Part shown: one piece after another, positions 8,534-17,500 of the stretch
How positions within the stretch are numbered: the stretch's first letter is position 1
Layout of the letters: the number at the start of each line of letters is the position of its first letter
Assembly (NCBI RefSeq): GCF_002813135.1
Contig: NZ_PHTY01000001.1
Span: forward strand, 2,289,501 to 2,353,500
From: Ulvibacter sp. MAR_2010_11
GTDB lineage: Bacteria; Bacteroidota; Bacteroidia; Flavobacteriales; Flavobacteriaceae
Direction of reading: 5' to 3'
Length of the DNA stretch: 64,000 nucleotides
The notes under the pieces: generated by a model
Databases searched by the model: none
Told to the model about the DNA's origin: nothing
What the model saw: the letters and a program-made list of their open reading frames with translations, nothing else
Translations under genes and position numbers: made by a program

Positions 8534-9007
8534 TTAGCGATGATGATAGGGCTCATTCTTTAGAATGGTGAATGCTCTATATAATTGTTCGATAAAAAAT
8601 AACCGCACCATTTGATGCGAAAAAGTCATTGGCGAAAGGGATAGTTTGCCGTTAGCTCTTTCATATACCGCATCACTAAATCCGTAGGGCCCGCCAATTA
8701 CAAATACCAGGTTTTTAAGTCCGGTGTTCATTTTTTTCTGTAGAAATTCTGAAAAGGCAATGGAACTGTAGGATTTGCCCTTTTCATCAAGAAGAATGAG
8801 GGTGTCGCTTGTTTCGGTACGCTTTAAAATTTCTTCACCTTCCAGTATTTTTTGCCGGGTTTCCGAAAGATTTTTGGTGTTTTTAATATCTGGGATTACG
8901 TCAAAAGAAAAAGGAATGTAAAAGCCCAACCGTTTTATATAGGCTTCGGTAAGAGATGAGAGTTCTTTGGCATCGGTCTTGCCAATGGCGATAAGCGTAA
9001 TTTTCAT
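8534..9007 (-). CDS. rlmH: 23S rRNA (pseudouridine1915-N3)-methyltransferase
   Basis: SPOUT methyltransferase acting on the assembled 70S ribosome at helix 69. I set the start at the ATG 9005-9007, giving MKITLIAIGKT, the normal RlmH start and 157 residues; the frame stays open further upstream but that part is not family-like. Motifs: LILLDEKGKSYSS, FVIGGPYGFSD (SAM-binding knot loop), and the C-terminal SLSPMTFSHQMVRLFFIEQLYRAFTI with the invariant H-Q-R-EQ-YRA pattern. Confidence 0.93.
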   Translation of the reverse strand: MKITLIAIGKTDAKELSSLTEAYIKRLGFYIPFSFDVIPDIKNTKNLSETRQKILEGEEILKRTETSDTLILLDEKGKSYSSIAFSEFLQKKMNTGLKNLVFVIGGPYGFSDAVYERANGKLSLSPMTFSHQMVRLFFIEQLYRAFTILKNEPYHHR

Positions 9008-9108
9008 ATCACAAAAATAACAGAAAATATGTGCTTTTTCAGTTACTGTATACCGAATACTGTATTCTGCCAACTCTTTTTGTTATTTTTACTGAAAATT
9101 GAATCGCT

Positions 9109-9966
9109 ATGATTTCAAAAAAACAATTCAATAAGGAAATAGACCGAATTATTTCGAATGCCATTCGTGAGGATGTAGGAGATGGTGATCACAGTTCGCT
9201 GGCATGTATTTCGGAGGATGCTATTGGCAGCGCCAAACTGTTGGTAAAGGACGAAGGAATGATTGCGGGTATCGAATTTGCGCGACAGGTATTCGAGTTT
9301 GTAGACCCGGGATTGAAGATGGATATTCGAATTACTGATGGTAGCCCGGTGAAATATGGTGATGTTTGTTTTTATGTTTCGGGATTGTCGCAATCTATTT
9401 TAAAAAGTGAACGTTTGGTGTTAAATGCCATGCAGCGTATGAGTGCTATTGCGACCAAAACAAATGAATATGTGAAAGTGCTGGAAGGGACTAAAACAAA
9501 GATCTTAGACACTCGTAAAACCACGCCCGGAATTCGTGCCCTGGAAAAATGGGCGGTGAAGATAGGTGGAGGTGAAAACCATCGTTTTGCGCTGTACGAT
9601 ATGATCATGCTGAAAGACAACCACATCGATTTTTGCGGAAGTATTACGAAGGCAATTCAGCAAACCAAAGAGTACCTGAAAGAAAACACCCTAGGCCTGA
9701 AAATTATCGTTGAAGCGAGAAACCTTCAGGAAATAGAAGAGATTCTGCAAAATGACGGAGTATACCGTATTCTAATCGATAATTTCAATTATGAAGATAC
9801 CCGCAAAGCGGTTCAGTTAATCAACGGCAAATGTCTTACCGAGTCTAGCGGTGGAATTACTTTGGAAACTGCCAGAAAGTATGCAGATTGCGGTGTGGAC
9901 TACATTTCCAGCGGGGCATTAACCCATTCGGTTTACAATATGGATTTAAGCTTAAAGGCTGTTTAA
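9109..9966 (+). CDS. nadC: Nicotinate-nucleotide pyrophosphorylase (carboxylating)
   Basis: Converts quinolinate and PRPP to nicotinate mononucleotide in de novo NAD synthesis. The 285-residue length is typical. Key segments: EDVGDGDHSS near the N-terminus, LDTRKTTPGIRALEKWAV with the substrate-binding Arg/Lys cluster, GGGENHRFALYDMIMLKDNHI, and a C-terminal ESSGGITLETARKYADCGVDYISSG barrel-closing motif. Its TAA overlaps the ATG of the next gene by one base, implying translational coupling. Confidence 0.95.
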   Translation: MISKKQFNKEIDRIISNAIREDVGDGDHSSLACISEDAIGSAKLLVKDEGMIAGIEFARQVFEFVDPGLKMDIRITDGSPVKYGDVCFYVSGLSQSILKSERLVLNAMQRMSAIATKTNEYVKVLEGTKTKILDTRKTTPGIRALEKWAVKIGGGENHRFALYDMIMLKDNHIDFCGSITKAIQQTKEYLKENTLGLKIIVEARNLQEIEEILQNDGVYRILIDNFNYEDTRKAVQLINGKCLTESSGGITLETARKYADCGVDYISSGALTHSVYNMDLSLKAV

Positions 9967-10886
9967 TGGCTGAAGAAACCGACGATACCACTACAAAAAT
10001 ACCTGTGATTAGGAATCTGGTAAAGCTCAGTCAGCAAATTAAGTTGCCGGGTTTTAAGGGTTTGTCGATGTTTGATTTTTTGGAAATGTACGGCCGCGGA
10101 ATTGTACGCGGTACGTTTTCTTCTAGGGCCAGTTCGATTGCTTATAGCTTTTTTGTTGCCCTGTTTCCCTTCGTGCTCTTTATGTTGAATTTAATACCGA
10201 TTATCCCTATTGAAGGCTTCCAAACTCGTTTTTTAATTTTTATTGAAGAATTATTACCACCCCAAACAGCCGAGTTCTTTTATCCAACCATTGCCGACAT
10301 TGCTGTAAACTCCAGAGGTGGAGGCCTGCTTTCTTTTGTGTTTTTCCTATCGTTGTTTTTAGCAGCAAATGGGGTAAATGCTATTTTTAGTGCGTTCGAG
10401 TATTCATTTCATGTCACAATTAACAGAGGCTTTTTAAGACAATACTTTGTTGCGTTATTAGTCTCTATCTTTTTGGCATTGTTGTTGTTAATTACGGTAG
10501 GAGTCATCTTGTATGGTGAATATGCAATAAGCAGTTTGAAGGGCAGAGCATACATAGAAAATGATTTGTTTTGGATTTCAGCTTTGCAGCTAACGGTCTT
10601 TGTGGTCATGGTATATGTAATCATTGCAACCCTTTATTACTATGGCACCAAACGGGGAAAGGCAACAAAATTTTTCTCCATTGGAGCTTTGGTAACCACA
10701 ATATTGTTTATGTTAACTACCTATCTGTTTGGAATTTATATCAATAACTTTTCAAATTACAACGAGTTATACGGGTCCATTGGTGCACTATTAATAATGA
10801 TGTTATATATTTGGATCAATGCAAACCTCTTACTTTTAGGGTTCGAACTAAACATTTCGATGCAACGTCTAAAAGATAAATATTAA
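9966..10886 (+). CDS. YihY/BrkB family inner-membrane protein
   Basis: A 306-residue protein with about six membrane helices after a cytoplasmic N-terminus. The family core RASSIAYSFFVALFPFVLFMLN and the C-terminal GSIGALLIMMLYIWINANLLLLGFELN are clear. Once mislabelled RNase BN; the real role is unknown, perhaps transport. The start is the ATG overlapping the nadC stop (TAATG); the longer in-frame extension lies inside nadC and is rejected. Confidence 0.88.
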   Translation: MAEETDDTTTKIPVIRNLVKLSQQIKLPGFKGLSMFDFLEMYGRGIVRGTFSSRASSIAYSFFVALFPFVLFMLNLIPIIPIEGFQTRFLIFIEELLPPQTAEFFYPTIADIAVNSRGGGLLSFVFFLSLFLAANGVNAIFSAFEYSFHVTINRGFLRQYFVALLVSIFLALLLLITVGVILYGEYAISSLKGRAYIENDLFWISALQLTVFVVMVYVIIATLYYYGTKRGKATKFFSIGALVTTILFMLTTYLFGIYINNFSNYNELYGSIGALLIMMLYIWINANLLLLGFELNISMQRLKDKY

Positions 10887-10921
10887 TACACTTTTTAACC
10901 TAACACTTTAAATATTCACGA

Positions 10922-11485
10922 ATGAAAAATCTTTTATTACTTCTTATCTCCATTGCTTCTATCAATATAACTGTGGCTCAAACCCAGGTGGGAAGCGTAA
11001 CCTTGCCAAATACTGTAAATTATGGCGGACAGGAACTCATACTTAATGGCGCCGGAATCCGGAAAAAAGCCATGGTATTAAAATTGTATTCCGGGGGTCT
11101 TTACTTAACTTCTAAATCTAGTGATGCTAAAAATATTATGAGTGCCGACGAAAGTATGGCCATTAAATTGGTGATTACTTCAGGTTTTGTATCGAGCGAA
11201 GCGATGAGCGAAGCTGTAGAAGATGGTTTTAATGCTTCTATGAACGGAAATACATCCTCTTTGGCTTCAGAAATTAAAAAATTCATAGGCTTTTTCAGTG
11301 ATGAAATTGTAGAAAACGACACCTTCGATATTACCTATCAAAAAGGAACCGGCGTAGTTGCCTATAAGAATGGTAAGGAGCTAGGAACTATTTCAGGCAT
11401 GAAATTTAAAAAAGCCCTTTTTGGAATCTGGTTAGGAAACGAGCCGGTCGATAGCAAGTTGAAAAAGGCCATGTTAGGCAAATAA
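10922..11485 (+). CDS. Secreted chalcone isomerase-like protein
   Basis: A 187-residue exported protein with signal peptide (about residues 1-19, ending VAQ). The mature part shows the chalcone isomerase-like pattern: LPNTVNYGGQELILNGAGIRKKAMVLKLYSGGLYL near the start, an alpha-helical central part with SEAMSEAVEDGFNASM, and FKKALFGIWLGNEPVDSKLKKAMLG at the C-terminus. Bacterial members are periplasmic and have no proven flavonoid activity. It is followed 10 nt later by the DUF2147 gene, probably one operon. Confidence 0.8.
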   Translation: MKNLLLLLISIASINITVAQTQVGSVTLPNTVNYGGQELILNGAGIRKKAMVLKLYSGGLYLTSKSSDAKNIMSADESMAIKLVITSGFVSSEAMSEAVEDGFNASMNGNTSSLASEIKKFIGFFSDEIVENDTFDITYQKGTGVVAYKNGKELGTISGMKFKKALFGIWLGNEPVDSKLKKAMLGK

Positions 11486-11495
11486 TAGCACCTAC

Positions 11496-11927
11496 ATGAA
11501 AAATTCAATAATTGCCGGTTTTTGTCTTTCTTTATTTTCTTTGTCTATATCGGCTCAGAACGTTATTGGAAAATGGAAGACGGTAGACGATAACTCCGGC
11601 ATTGCCAAATCGGTTGTAGAGATTTATGAAGAAAACGGAAAGATCTATGGCAAAGTGATCGAAATTTTCAATAAAAATAAGCGGGATGCTGTATGTGATT
11701 TTTGCGAAGGCGAGGATAAAGATAAACCGGTTCTGGGCTTGGTGATTATTCGCGGATTAGAAAAAGACGGGGATGAATATAACGGTGGAAAAGTTTTAGA
11801 TCCTGAAAATGGTAAATTTTATAAATGTTATATCGTGTTGGAGGAACCCAATAAATTAAAAGTACGAGGCTATGTTGGCTTTTCACTTTTGGGAAGAACA
11901 CAATACTGGCATCGTGCTAATAAATAG
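11496..11927 (+). CDS. DUF2147 family secreted protein
   Basis: A 143-residue protein with an N-terminal signal peptide ending SAQ. The rest is the DUF2147 beta-barrel-like domain: VIGKWKTVDDNSGIAKSVV, IYGKVIEI, and the end LKVRGYVGFSLLGRTQYWHR. A CDFC pair (about residues 67-70) in the family's cysteine position may form a disulfide. Function unknown. The stop codon is the first element of a short heptamer array. Confidence 0.85.
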   Translation: MKNSIIAGFCLSLFSLSISAQNVIGKWKTVDDNSGIAKSVVEIYEENGKIYGKVIEIFNKNKRDAVCDFCEGEDKDKPVLGLVIIRGLEKDGDEYNGGKVLDPENGKFYKCYIVLEEPNKLKVRGYVGFSLLGRTQYWHRANK

Positions 11928-11961
11928 TGAACGGTGAGCAGTGAGCAGTGAAGGGGTGAAG
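11926..11961. repeat. Short degenerate heptamer array
   Basis: Units AGTGAAC, GGTGAGC, AGTGAGC, AGTGAAG in a strict 7-nt register, beginning at the stop codon of the DUF2147 gene. The same unit family fills the arrays at 2568, 13499 and 62404. Confidence 0.7.
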
Positions 11962-12006
11962 GAACAGAGTTAATTACCCACTAATTTTTTTCTTTAAAAC
12001 AATTAA

Positions 12007-12558
12007 TTAGTGTAGTTGTTCCAGGCCCAATTGATCGATTAGATTCCAAACCGCTTCAGCACTATCGGCATTAGACTTTATAGAGCAGCCGTATTTTTCC
12101 TTGTACAAGAATTTGACGAGGTATTCTCCGGGCGCTTTTAAGAATTCTTCTTTCGTTTTCATACCCTTGTGTTCCAGCGTTTTTTCATAGCCATAGTCAC
12201 TTTCACTGTTGATATTTTGAGTTGCAATTTTAAAGTGATCTCGGATTTCCGAGGCTCCTTTGTCCGTGCTACCATCCACAATTTGTACTCGTATAAAAAG
12301 ATCTCCTTGCATATATACAGCCAAAGCCGAATACAGGTCGTTTTGTTTATACGGGTCAACAACAAATGCATCGAGTGTATACCCATCCAATTGTTCAGCA
12401 GGCTGCCACCCTTTCCAAGAATCTGCTTCAATCTTTTTCACTGCGTTTACATCATTGGATTTGGTTACTTCTGTTGAGGCATCTGTAGCTAGAACTTCCT
12501 TATTCCCAAAATTGCATGCCCCGAGCATACATAAAATTAGTACAAATAGAATTTTCAT
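12007..12558 (-). CDS. Putative lipoprotein, unknown function
   Basis: A 183-residue protein with a lipoprotein signal: hydrophobic stretch and a lipobox LGAC with the lipid-bearing Cys at 15. The mature part is predicted to fold as one alpha/beta domain (DSWKGWQPAEQLDGYTLDAFVVDPYKQNDLYSALAVY near its start; ends WNLIDQLGLEQLH). No family recognised. It lies 21 nt downstream of the next gene on the same strand, so the two exported proteins are probably one unit. Confidence 0.7.
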   Translation of the reverse strand: MKILFVLILCMLGACNFGNKEVLATDASTEVTKSNDVNAVKKIEADSWKGWQPAEQLDGYTLDAFVVDPYKQNDLYSALAVYMQGDLFIRVQIVDGSTDKGASEIRDHFKIATQNINSESDYGYEKTLEHKGMKTKEEFLKAPGEYLVKFLYKEKYGCSIKSNADSAEAVWNLIDQLGLEQLH

Positions 12559-12579
12559 AGTTTTTAATATTTATAGGAT

Positions 12580-13281
12580 TTATCCTCCACAGCCCAAAGC
12601 TTCCATTCTTTGTTGAATTCCCAATAACGTAGGTAAAATATAACCAGGCATCCAATACGAGGTCATTTCTAGAATTGTATCGCCAGGATAAGAATCTCGC
12701 CAATCTAAGAGGGCTTCAACTGATAATCCTGAAACTCTTACTAGTTTCGCTACCCATTTTGCAACAAATGGATCATTATTTTCGTTCCTTATAATAGGTT
12801 CTAGATCACGTCTATAAATATCGCTTAGCGGCCCTAAACCCATATTGTAGAGCCCTTCAGGACAATACAGAAAGGTGGTGGAGGTGGCAATGGCCATGGT
12901 TTGCATTCCAAAGAGATCGTATTTTGCTTTACAGTTTTGGGCCTCCTCGGTCATATCTACCAGGTCAAAATAACTGTCAAGATAAATAACCATAAGAAAA
13001 ATACAGCTTAATTCTTTGGTGTTGAAATACTTTGTGCCTTCCTTTAATTCATCTAAATTATCCTCGTACTTCTCCTTCCAGTCTGCAGCATTTTGTTCCT
13101 CTTGGGGAGACAAAGTGACATTTTGTTCTTGGGGATTCGCGTCCGACTCAGGAGTATTACGCCGTTTTTCTTTCATATCCTCACCGGCTTGTTTGAAAAC
13201 TTCCCCAAGACCTTCAAGTTGTGCTGAAACAACAAATGGAAACAGCATTATAAGAACGAAAAATAGTTTATGAATTTTCAT
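12580..13281 (-). CDS. Secreted protein, unknown function
   Basis: A 233-residue exported protein: signal peptide to about residue 20 (FVVSAQ), then a charged, Glu/Gln-rich low-complexity segment to about 70, then a helical domain with four cysteines (CIFLM, NCKAKYD, YCPEG and a C-terminal CGG). No known family recognised. Upstream on the same strand is a 33-codon ORF that also starts with a signal-peptide-like sequence. Confidence 0.7.
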   Translation of the reverse strand: MKIHKLFFVLIMLFPFVVSAQLEGLGEVFKQAGEDMKEKRRNTPESDANPQEQNVTLSPQEEQNAADWKEKYEDNLDELKEGTKYFNTKELSCIFLMVIYLDSYFDLVDMTEEAQNCKAKYDLFGMQTMAIATSTTFLYCPEGLYNMGLGPLSDIYRRDLEPIIRNENNDPFVAKWVAKLVRVSGLSVEALLDWRDSYPGDTILEMTSYWMPGYILPTLLGIQQRMEALGCGG

Positions 13282-13293
13282 AATCGTTAGGTA

Positions 13294-13395
13294 TTAGTTG
13301 TTAGTTAAACTTTGTAATTTAAAATCGACCTGCCCATGTGCAGAATACATACCAAAAAGGGCAATTAATACTGCGGTGATGAATTTTGTTTTCAT
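13294..13395 (-). CDS. Possible 33-residue exported peptide
   Basis: ATG at 13393-13395 on the minus strand, stop TAA at 13294-13296. The first 22 residues read as a signal peptide (two positive residues, a hydrophobic core, ending in a small-residue AHG motif before Gln), followed by only 11 residues. It could be a small secreted peptide, a leader for the downstream secreted protein, or the N-terminal relic of a lost gene. The coding claim rests only on the signal-peptide pattern. Confidence 0.35.
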   Translation of the reverse strand: MKTKFITAVLIALFGMYSAHGQVDFKLQSLTNN

Positions 13396-13498
13396 ACAAT
13401 GATTGTTTTAGTTAGTATAAAACTATATGAAAATCAATTAATTAGATAGCACAAATATTACAAAGTATACCACATATGTAACATGTTCTTTTTTTTTT

Positions 13499-13769
13499 GT
13501 GAACAATGAGCAGTGAGCAGTGAGCAGTGAGTAGTGAGCAGTGAAGTGTGAAGACTGAAGTGTGAACAGTGAGCTCTAACCAATATGTTTCCAAAAATTT
13601 AAATTATTTGGAGAATTGTTTATAATACACTTCCATAAACTGTTTAAAAACAAACACTTTTTTTATTTTTAGCTTTTGAAAGTTGAAAGTTGAAAGGTTG
13701 CAATGTGTATTTTATTTTCCTAATCACTAATCACTAATCACCAATCCCTAATTCCTAATTACTAATCAA
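13499..13769. repeat. Heptamer tracts abutting the priA start
   Basis: Occupies much of the 375-nt gap before priA. Three tracts in strict 7-nt register: 13499-13575 (ATGAGCA, GTGAGCA, GTGAAGT units), 13676-13702 (TTGAAAG repeated) and 13719-13769 (CTAATCA, CCAATCC, CTAATTC units). Between them lies AT-rich unique sequence with no ORF. The last tract ends one base before the priA TTG codon. The stretch 13396-13498 holds only AT-rich DNA with a T run. Confidence 0.85.
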
Positions 13770-13770
13770 T

Positions 13771-16221
13771 TTGTATTTTATAGATGTCATTCTTCCCATT
13801 CCTTTAAAGCAGCGTTTTACCTACAACGTGAACCGCGATGAGGCTCATTTCTTAAAACAGGGAATGCGGGTGGCCGTGCCTTTTGGGAAATCGAAGGTGT
13901 ATACCGGGATTGTCTATGCAGTCCATCAATCTCCTCCTTCCGGTTATGAAACCAAATCTATCGATCAGATTCTAGATGAAACATCCGTCGTTACAAAACT
14001 CCAAATTAAACATTGGGAATGGATGGCGAGTTATTATATGTGTACCCTGGGCGAAGTGATTCGAGCAGCCTTACCAAGTGCTTTTTTACTGGAAAGTGAG
14101 ACCATCGTTATGCTGACTTCGGAAAAAAACGTGGATGAATCTAACTTTAGCGATGACGAATTTTTGGTGTTTGATGCATTACAACATCAACCGTCGCTGC
14201 ATATTAATGACATCCGATCGATTTTGGACCGAAGCAATGTGGTAAAAGTGCTTCAGAAACTACTGGAAAAAGGAGTGATTCAGGTTCAGGAAGAAGTATT
14301 TGAACAATATACTCCAAAACTGAAGCGATATATAAAACTAGCCCTGCAGTATACTCAGGAAGATGCGTTACGTGAACTGCTGGACAGCATGTCCCGAGCG
14401 CCCAAGCAACGACAAATACTCATGACACTGTTTATGTTGTCTGCACAGGATAAAAAACCGGTCGATTCTATACGGCTTCAGAAAAAGAGCGATACTACTT
14501 CGGCAGTAATTAAAACCTTAATCGATAAAGGGATATTGGAAGAATATTTTGTTCAGAAAGACCGAATAGAATACTCAGGCGAGGCTGCTTCAGAAATAAA
14601 AGAACTCAATGAAGCCCAGATAGTGGCTTTCGATGAAATTAAAACTTCTTTCGAAACCTATGATGTCACCTTGCTGCACGGAATTACCTCCAGCGGGAAA
14701 ACCGAAATCTATGTAAGACTCATTTCAGAAATAATAGAAACCGGGAAACAGGTGCTTTATATGCTTCCGGAAATCGCCTTGACCACGCAACTTATTGGCC
14801 GATTACAAAATTATTTTGGTGAAAAAGTGTCGGTGTACCATTCAAAATATTCCGTCAATGAACGTGTAGAGGTGTGGAATAATGTGCTCCAACAAAAACC
14901 GAAGGCGCAAATTGTAATCGGGGCACGTTCGTCCTTGTTTTTACCTTTCAACAATCTGGGACTCATTATAGTAGACGAAGAACACGAGCCTTCATTTAAG
15001 CAATACAGTCCGTCGCCACGCTATCACGGTCGGGATAGTGCGATTGTGCTTGCAAACCTTCACAGCGCAAAAACCTTGATGGGATCGGCAACTCCGGCTT
15101 TGGAAAGCTATCACAATGCCAAATCTCCCAAGTATGGTTTGGTTACGCTGAAAAAACGCTTCGGGAATATGTTGCTCCCCGAAATCGAATTGGTGGATAT
15201 CAAGGAAAAGCATCGCAAGAAGCGGATGACGGGACATTTCAGTGATCAATTATTGGCCGAAATGACCGAAGCATTGGCACTCAACGAGCAAATAATATTG
15301 TTCCAGAACAGGCGTGGCTATTCTCCTGTTATTGAATGTACTACCTGCGGAATTGCGCCACAATGCCCTAACTGTGATGTGAGTTTAACCTTCCACCAGT
15401 TTAAAAATGAATTACGATGTCATTATTGTGGCTACCACATGGCTATGCTGCAATCCTGTATGGCTTGCGGAAGTGAAACGCTGGACTCGAAAGGCTTTGG
15501 AACAGAACAAATTGAAACCGAACTCAAAACCTTATTCCCCGAACATCGCATTGCCCGAATGGATCAGGACACTACCAAAGGGAAACATGCCTATGCAAAG
15601 CTTATAGACGGACTCGACAGCGGAGAGATCGACATTTTGGTAGGAACTCAAATGCTGGCAAAGGGATTGGATTTTCGAAACATTAGTCTGGTAGGGGTAA
15701 TGAATGCCGATAACCTTTTAAATTTCCCCGATTTTAGGGCCCATGAGCGTAGTTTTCAGCTGTTACAGCAAGTAGCGGGTAGGGCAGGGCGAACCCAAAA
15801 AAGAGGCAAAGTTCTAATTCAGACGTATAATCCCTATCATCAAATACTGCAGCAGGTAAGTGTGAATGACTATGAAGGTATGTACAAGCAGCAGAACGAA
15901 GAGCGCTATCAATACAAATACCCTCCTTTTTACCGCCTAATTAAAATTACCTTTAAAGATCGCAATCAGCAAAAAATGCAAAAAGCATCCGTCTGGTACG
16001 GGCAGGCGTTACAAATGAAATTGGATGAATACGTTTTGGGTCCTGAAGCACCACCGGTTGGGAGAATCAGGAATCAGTATATTTCGAATATTCTGGTTAA
16101 AATTCCGAAGGACTTATCACTTTCAAAAACGAAAGACTACGTTGCGGGAGTGCAAAGAAGTTTTAATTCGATTAAGGAATTTTCGAGCGTTAAGGTAACA
16201 ATAGATGTAGATAATTATTAG
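13771..16221 (+). CDS. priA: Primosomal replication restart helicase PriA
   Basis: Recognises stalled forks and loads the replicative helicase. The N-terminal 3'-DNA-binding domain begins YFIDVILPIPLKQRFTY immediately after a TTG start; no ATG precedes residue 30, so TTG at 13771 is accepted. Helicase motifs: LLHGITSSGKTEIY (Walker A, about 305-318), VDEEHE (about 404), GSATP, and VAGRAGR near 665. Eight zinc cysteines occur as four CxxC pairs (CTTC, CPNC, CHYC, CMAC) at about 527-567. The length of 816 is at the long end of the family. The stop overlaps the convergent LytTR gene by 4 nt. Confidence 0.95.
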   Translation: MYFIDVILPIPLKQRFTYNVNRDEAHFLKQGMRVAVPFGKSKVYTGIVYAVHQSPPSGYETKSIDQILDETSVVTKLQIKHWEWMASYYMCTLGEVIRAALPSAFLLESETIVMLTSEKNVDESNFSDDEFLVFDALQHQPSLHINDIRSILDRSNVVKVLQKLLEKGVIQVQEEVFEQYTPKLKRYIKLALQYTQEDALRELLDSMSRAPKQRQILMTLFMLSAQDKKPVDSIRLQKKSDTTSAVIKTLIDKGILEEYFVQKDRIEYSGEAASEIKELNEAQIVAFDEIKTSFETYDVTLLHGITSSGKTEIYVRLISEIIETGKQVLYMLPEIALTTQLIGRLQNYFGEKVSVYHSKYSVNERVEVWNNVLQQKPKAQIVIGARSSLFLPFNNLGLIIVDEEHEPSFKQYSPSPRYHGRDSAIVLANLHSAKTLMGSATPALESYHNAKSPKYGLVTLKKRFGNMLLPEIELVDIKEKHRKKRMTGHFSDQLLAEMTEALALNEQIILFQNRRGYSPVIECTTCGIAPQCPNCDVSLTFHQFKNELRCHYCGYHMAMLQSCMACGSETLDSKGFGTEQIETELKTLFPEHRIARMDQDTTKGKHAYAKLIDGLDSGEIDILVGTQMLAKGLDFRNISLVGVMNADNLLNFPDFRAHERSFQLLQQVAGRAGRTQKRGKVLIQTYNPYHQILQQVSVNDYEGMYKQQNEERYQYKYPPFYRLIKITFKDRNQQKMQKASVWYGQALQMKLDEYVLGPEAPPVGRIRNQYISNILVKIPKDLSLSKTKDYVAGVQRSFNSIKEFSSVKVTIDVDNY

Positions 16222-16931
16222 GTACGCATAGTAGCAGCAAGGGCTTCCACCAGGTCTGCCTTTCTGTTTCGGCTTAACGGAAGTTGTTCCTTATCCAATT
16301 CGATTACCTTACTGTTGTAGCGTTCTACCTTATCCAGATTTACAATATAGGATTTGTGAATTCGCAGAAAACGGTCCTTGGGTAGTAACGATTCAAAAGC
16401 TTTCATGGTAGATAAAACAACCAGTGCATCGTGTTCGGTGACCAACTTTACGTAATCCCCAAGCGCTTCAATATAACGCAGTTCGTTCAGGAAAACTTTA
16501 CGTTTTTTCAGATTACTTTTTACAAAAATAAAGTCTTCTTCGTCGAAGCCGTCGTCATTCTTTAATTTGTAATTGGTAATCGCTTTATGGACTGCATTCA
16601 GGAAGCGTTCTTTCGAAATAGGTTTACGCAGATAATCTACCGCATCGTAATCGAAAGCTTTGAAGGCATATTTTGTTTTTCCGGTAACAAAAATAATCTG
16701 TGGTTTGTGTGTTAAATCATCCAACAAATCGAAGCCTGAAAGTATAGGCATTTCAATATCCAAAAATATTAAATCGATCTCGGTTGTGGCCAATCCCATC
16801 TTTGCTTCGATAGCATTGTTGTACTCCGCCACCAAATCCAATGAAGGGTGATGTTCAATTAACTTTACAATAGAAAGCCGTTGCAATGTAGAATCGTCAA
16901 CAATTGCACACTTAAGTATTGGTTTATCCAC
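16218..16931 (-). CDS. LytTR-family response regulator, orphan
   Basis: Receiver domain (residues about 7-125) with acidic pair VDD at 11-13, phospho-acceptor Asp58 in LIFLDIEMP, and conserved Thr/Lys in FVTGKTKYAF. A LytTR DNA-binding domain (about 140-235) follows: FIFVKSNLKKRKVFLNELRYIEALGDYV and FLRIHKSYIVNLDKVERY. No histidine kinase gene is adjacent. I prefer the GTG at 16931 because family members start just before KCAIVDD; a TTG at 16958 is an alternative. Its 3' end overlaps priA. Confidence 0.85.
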   Translation of the reverse strand: MDKPILKCAIVDDSTLQRLSIVKLIEHHPSLDLVAEYNNAIEAKMGLATTEIDLIFLDIEMPILSGFDLLDDLTHKPQIIFVTGKTKYAFKAFDYDAVDYLRKPISKERFLNAVHKAITNYKLKNDDGFDEEDFIFVKSNLKKRKVFLNELRYIEALGDYVKLVTEHDALVVLSTMKAFESLLPKDRFLRIHKSYIVNLDKVERYNSKVIELDKEQLPLSRNRKADLVEALAATMRT

Positions 16932-17071
16932 AGTTAGATAGTTTAAATAGTAGAGCAATTATAAGTAAAAAATCGATGAATGACAAGTTTTTTTAACATT
17001 TGTCGTAAAAATTAATCACTTTAACTTTTTTTGTAGGAAAAGAAGTATGTTTTAAAGAAGTCAAATTAGGG

Positions 17072-17126
17072 TTTGTAATTAGGAAATAAAGTAGTATTTT
17101 TGCACGCTCTTGGCAAAGTGCCGGAG
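17072..17126 (+). promoter_or_regulatory. rpsF operon promoter and probable S6:S18 leader motif
   Basis: TTTG at 17072-17075 and TATTTTTG at 17095-17102 are spaced 19 nt apart, a full Bacteroidota promoter. Directly downstream (17107-17126) is a hairpin: CTC pairs with GAG, then GGCA pairs with TGCC around an AAG loop, leaving a CCG trinucleotide at the bulge. A CCG-bearing bulged hairpin upstream of rpsF is the known binding motif of the S6:S18 complex, used for feedback control. The motif match is by eye only. Confidence 0.6.
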
Positions 17127-17155
17127 ATTAACAACAATAATTAATACGATTTTTT

Positions 17156-17497
17156 ATGAATCATTACGAAACTGTTTTCATCTTAAATCCCGTTTTATCT
17201 GAAGAACAGATAAAGGAAACAGTTAAGAAATACGAAGATATTCTTGTTTCTAAAGGTGCTAAGATGATATCCAAAGAGAATTGGGGGCTTAAGAAATTAG
17301 CCTATGCAATTCAACACAAAAAAAGTGGTTTTTACCATTTATTCGAGTACACCACTCCAGGTGAAGCTATTAACGATCTAGAAGTTGAGTTTAGAAGAGA
17401 TGAGCGCATTATGCGTTATCTTACTGTTGCCCTAGACAAGCACGCTATTGCTTGGGCAGAGAGACGAAGAGTTCGTGATAACAAAAAAACAGCATAA
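17156..17497 (+). CDS. rpsF: Small ribosomal subunit protein bS6
   Basis: 113-residue S6, a 30S platform protein that binds S18. Typical start MNHYETVFILNPVLSEEQI, then GAKMISKENWGLKKLAYAIQHKKSGFYHLFEY, and RRDERIMRYLTVALDKHA. First gene of rpsF-rpsR-rplI with very short gaps (3 and 15 nt). Promoter and leader motif lie just upstream. Confidence 0.97.
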   Translation: MNHYETVFILNPVLSEEQIKETVKKYEDILVSKGAKMISKENWGLKKLAYAIQHKKSGFYHLFEYTTPGEAINDLEVEFRRDERIMRYLTVALDKHAIAWAERRRVRDNKKTA

Positions 17498-17500
17498 TCC

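Noticed and set aside
9888-9965. N-terminal extension of the BrkB-type protein
   Set aside because: It lies within nadC; the ATG overlapping the nadC stop gives the family N-terminus.
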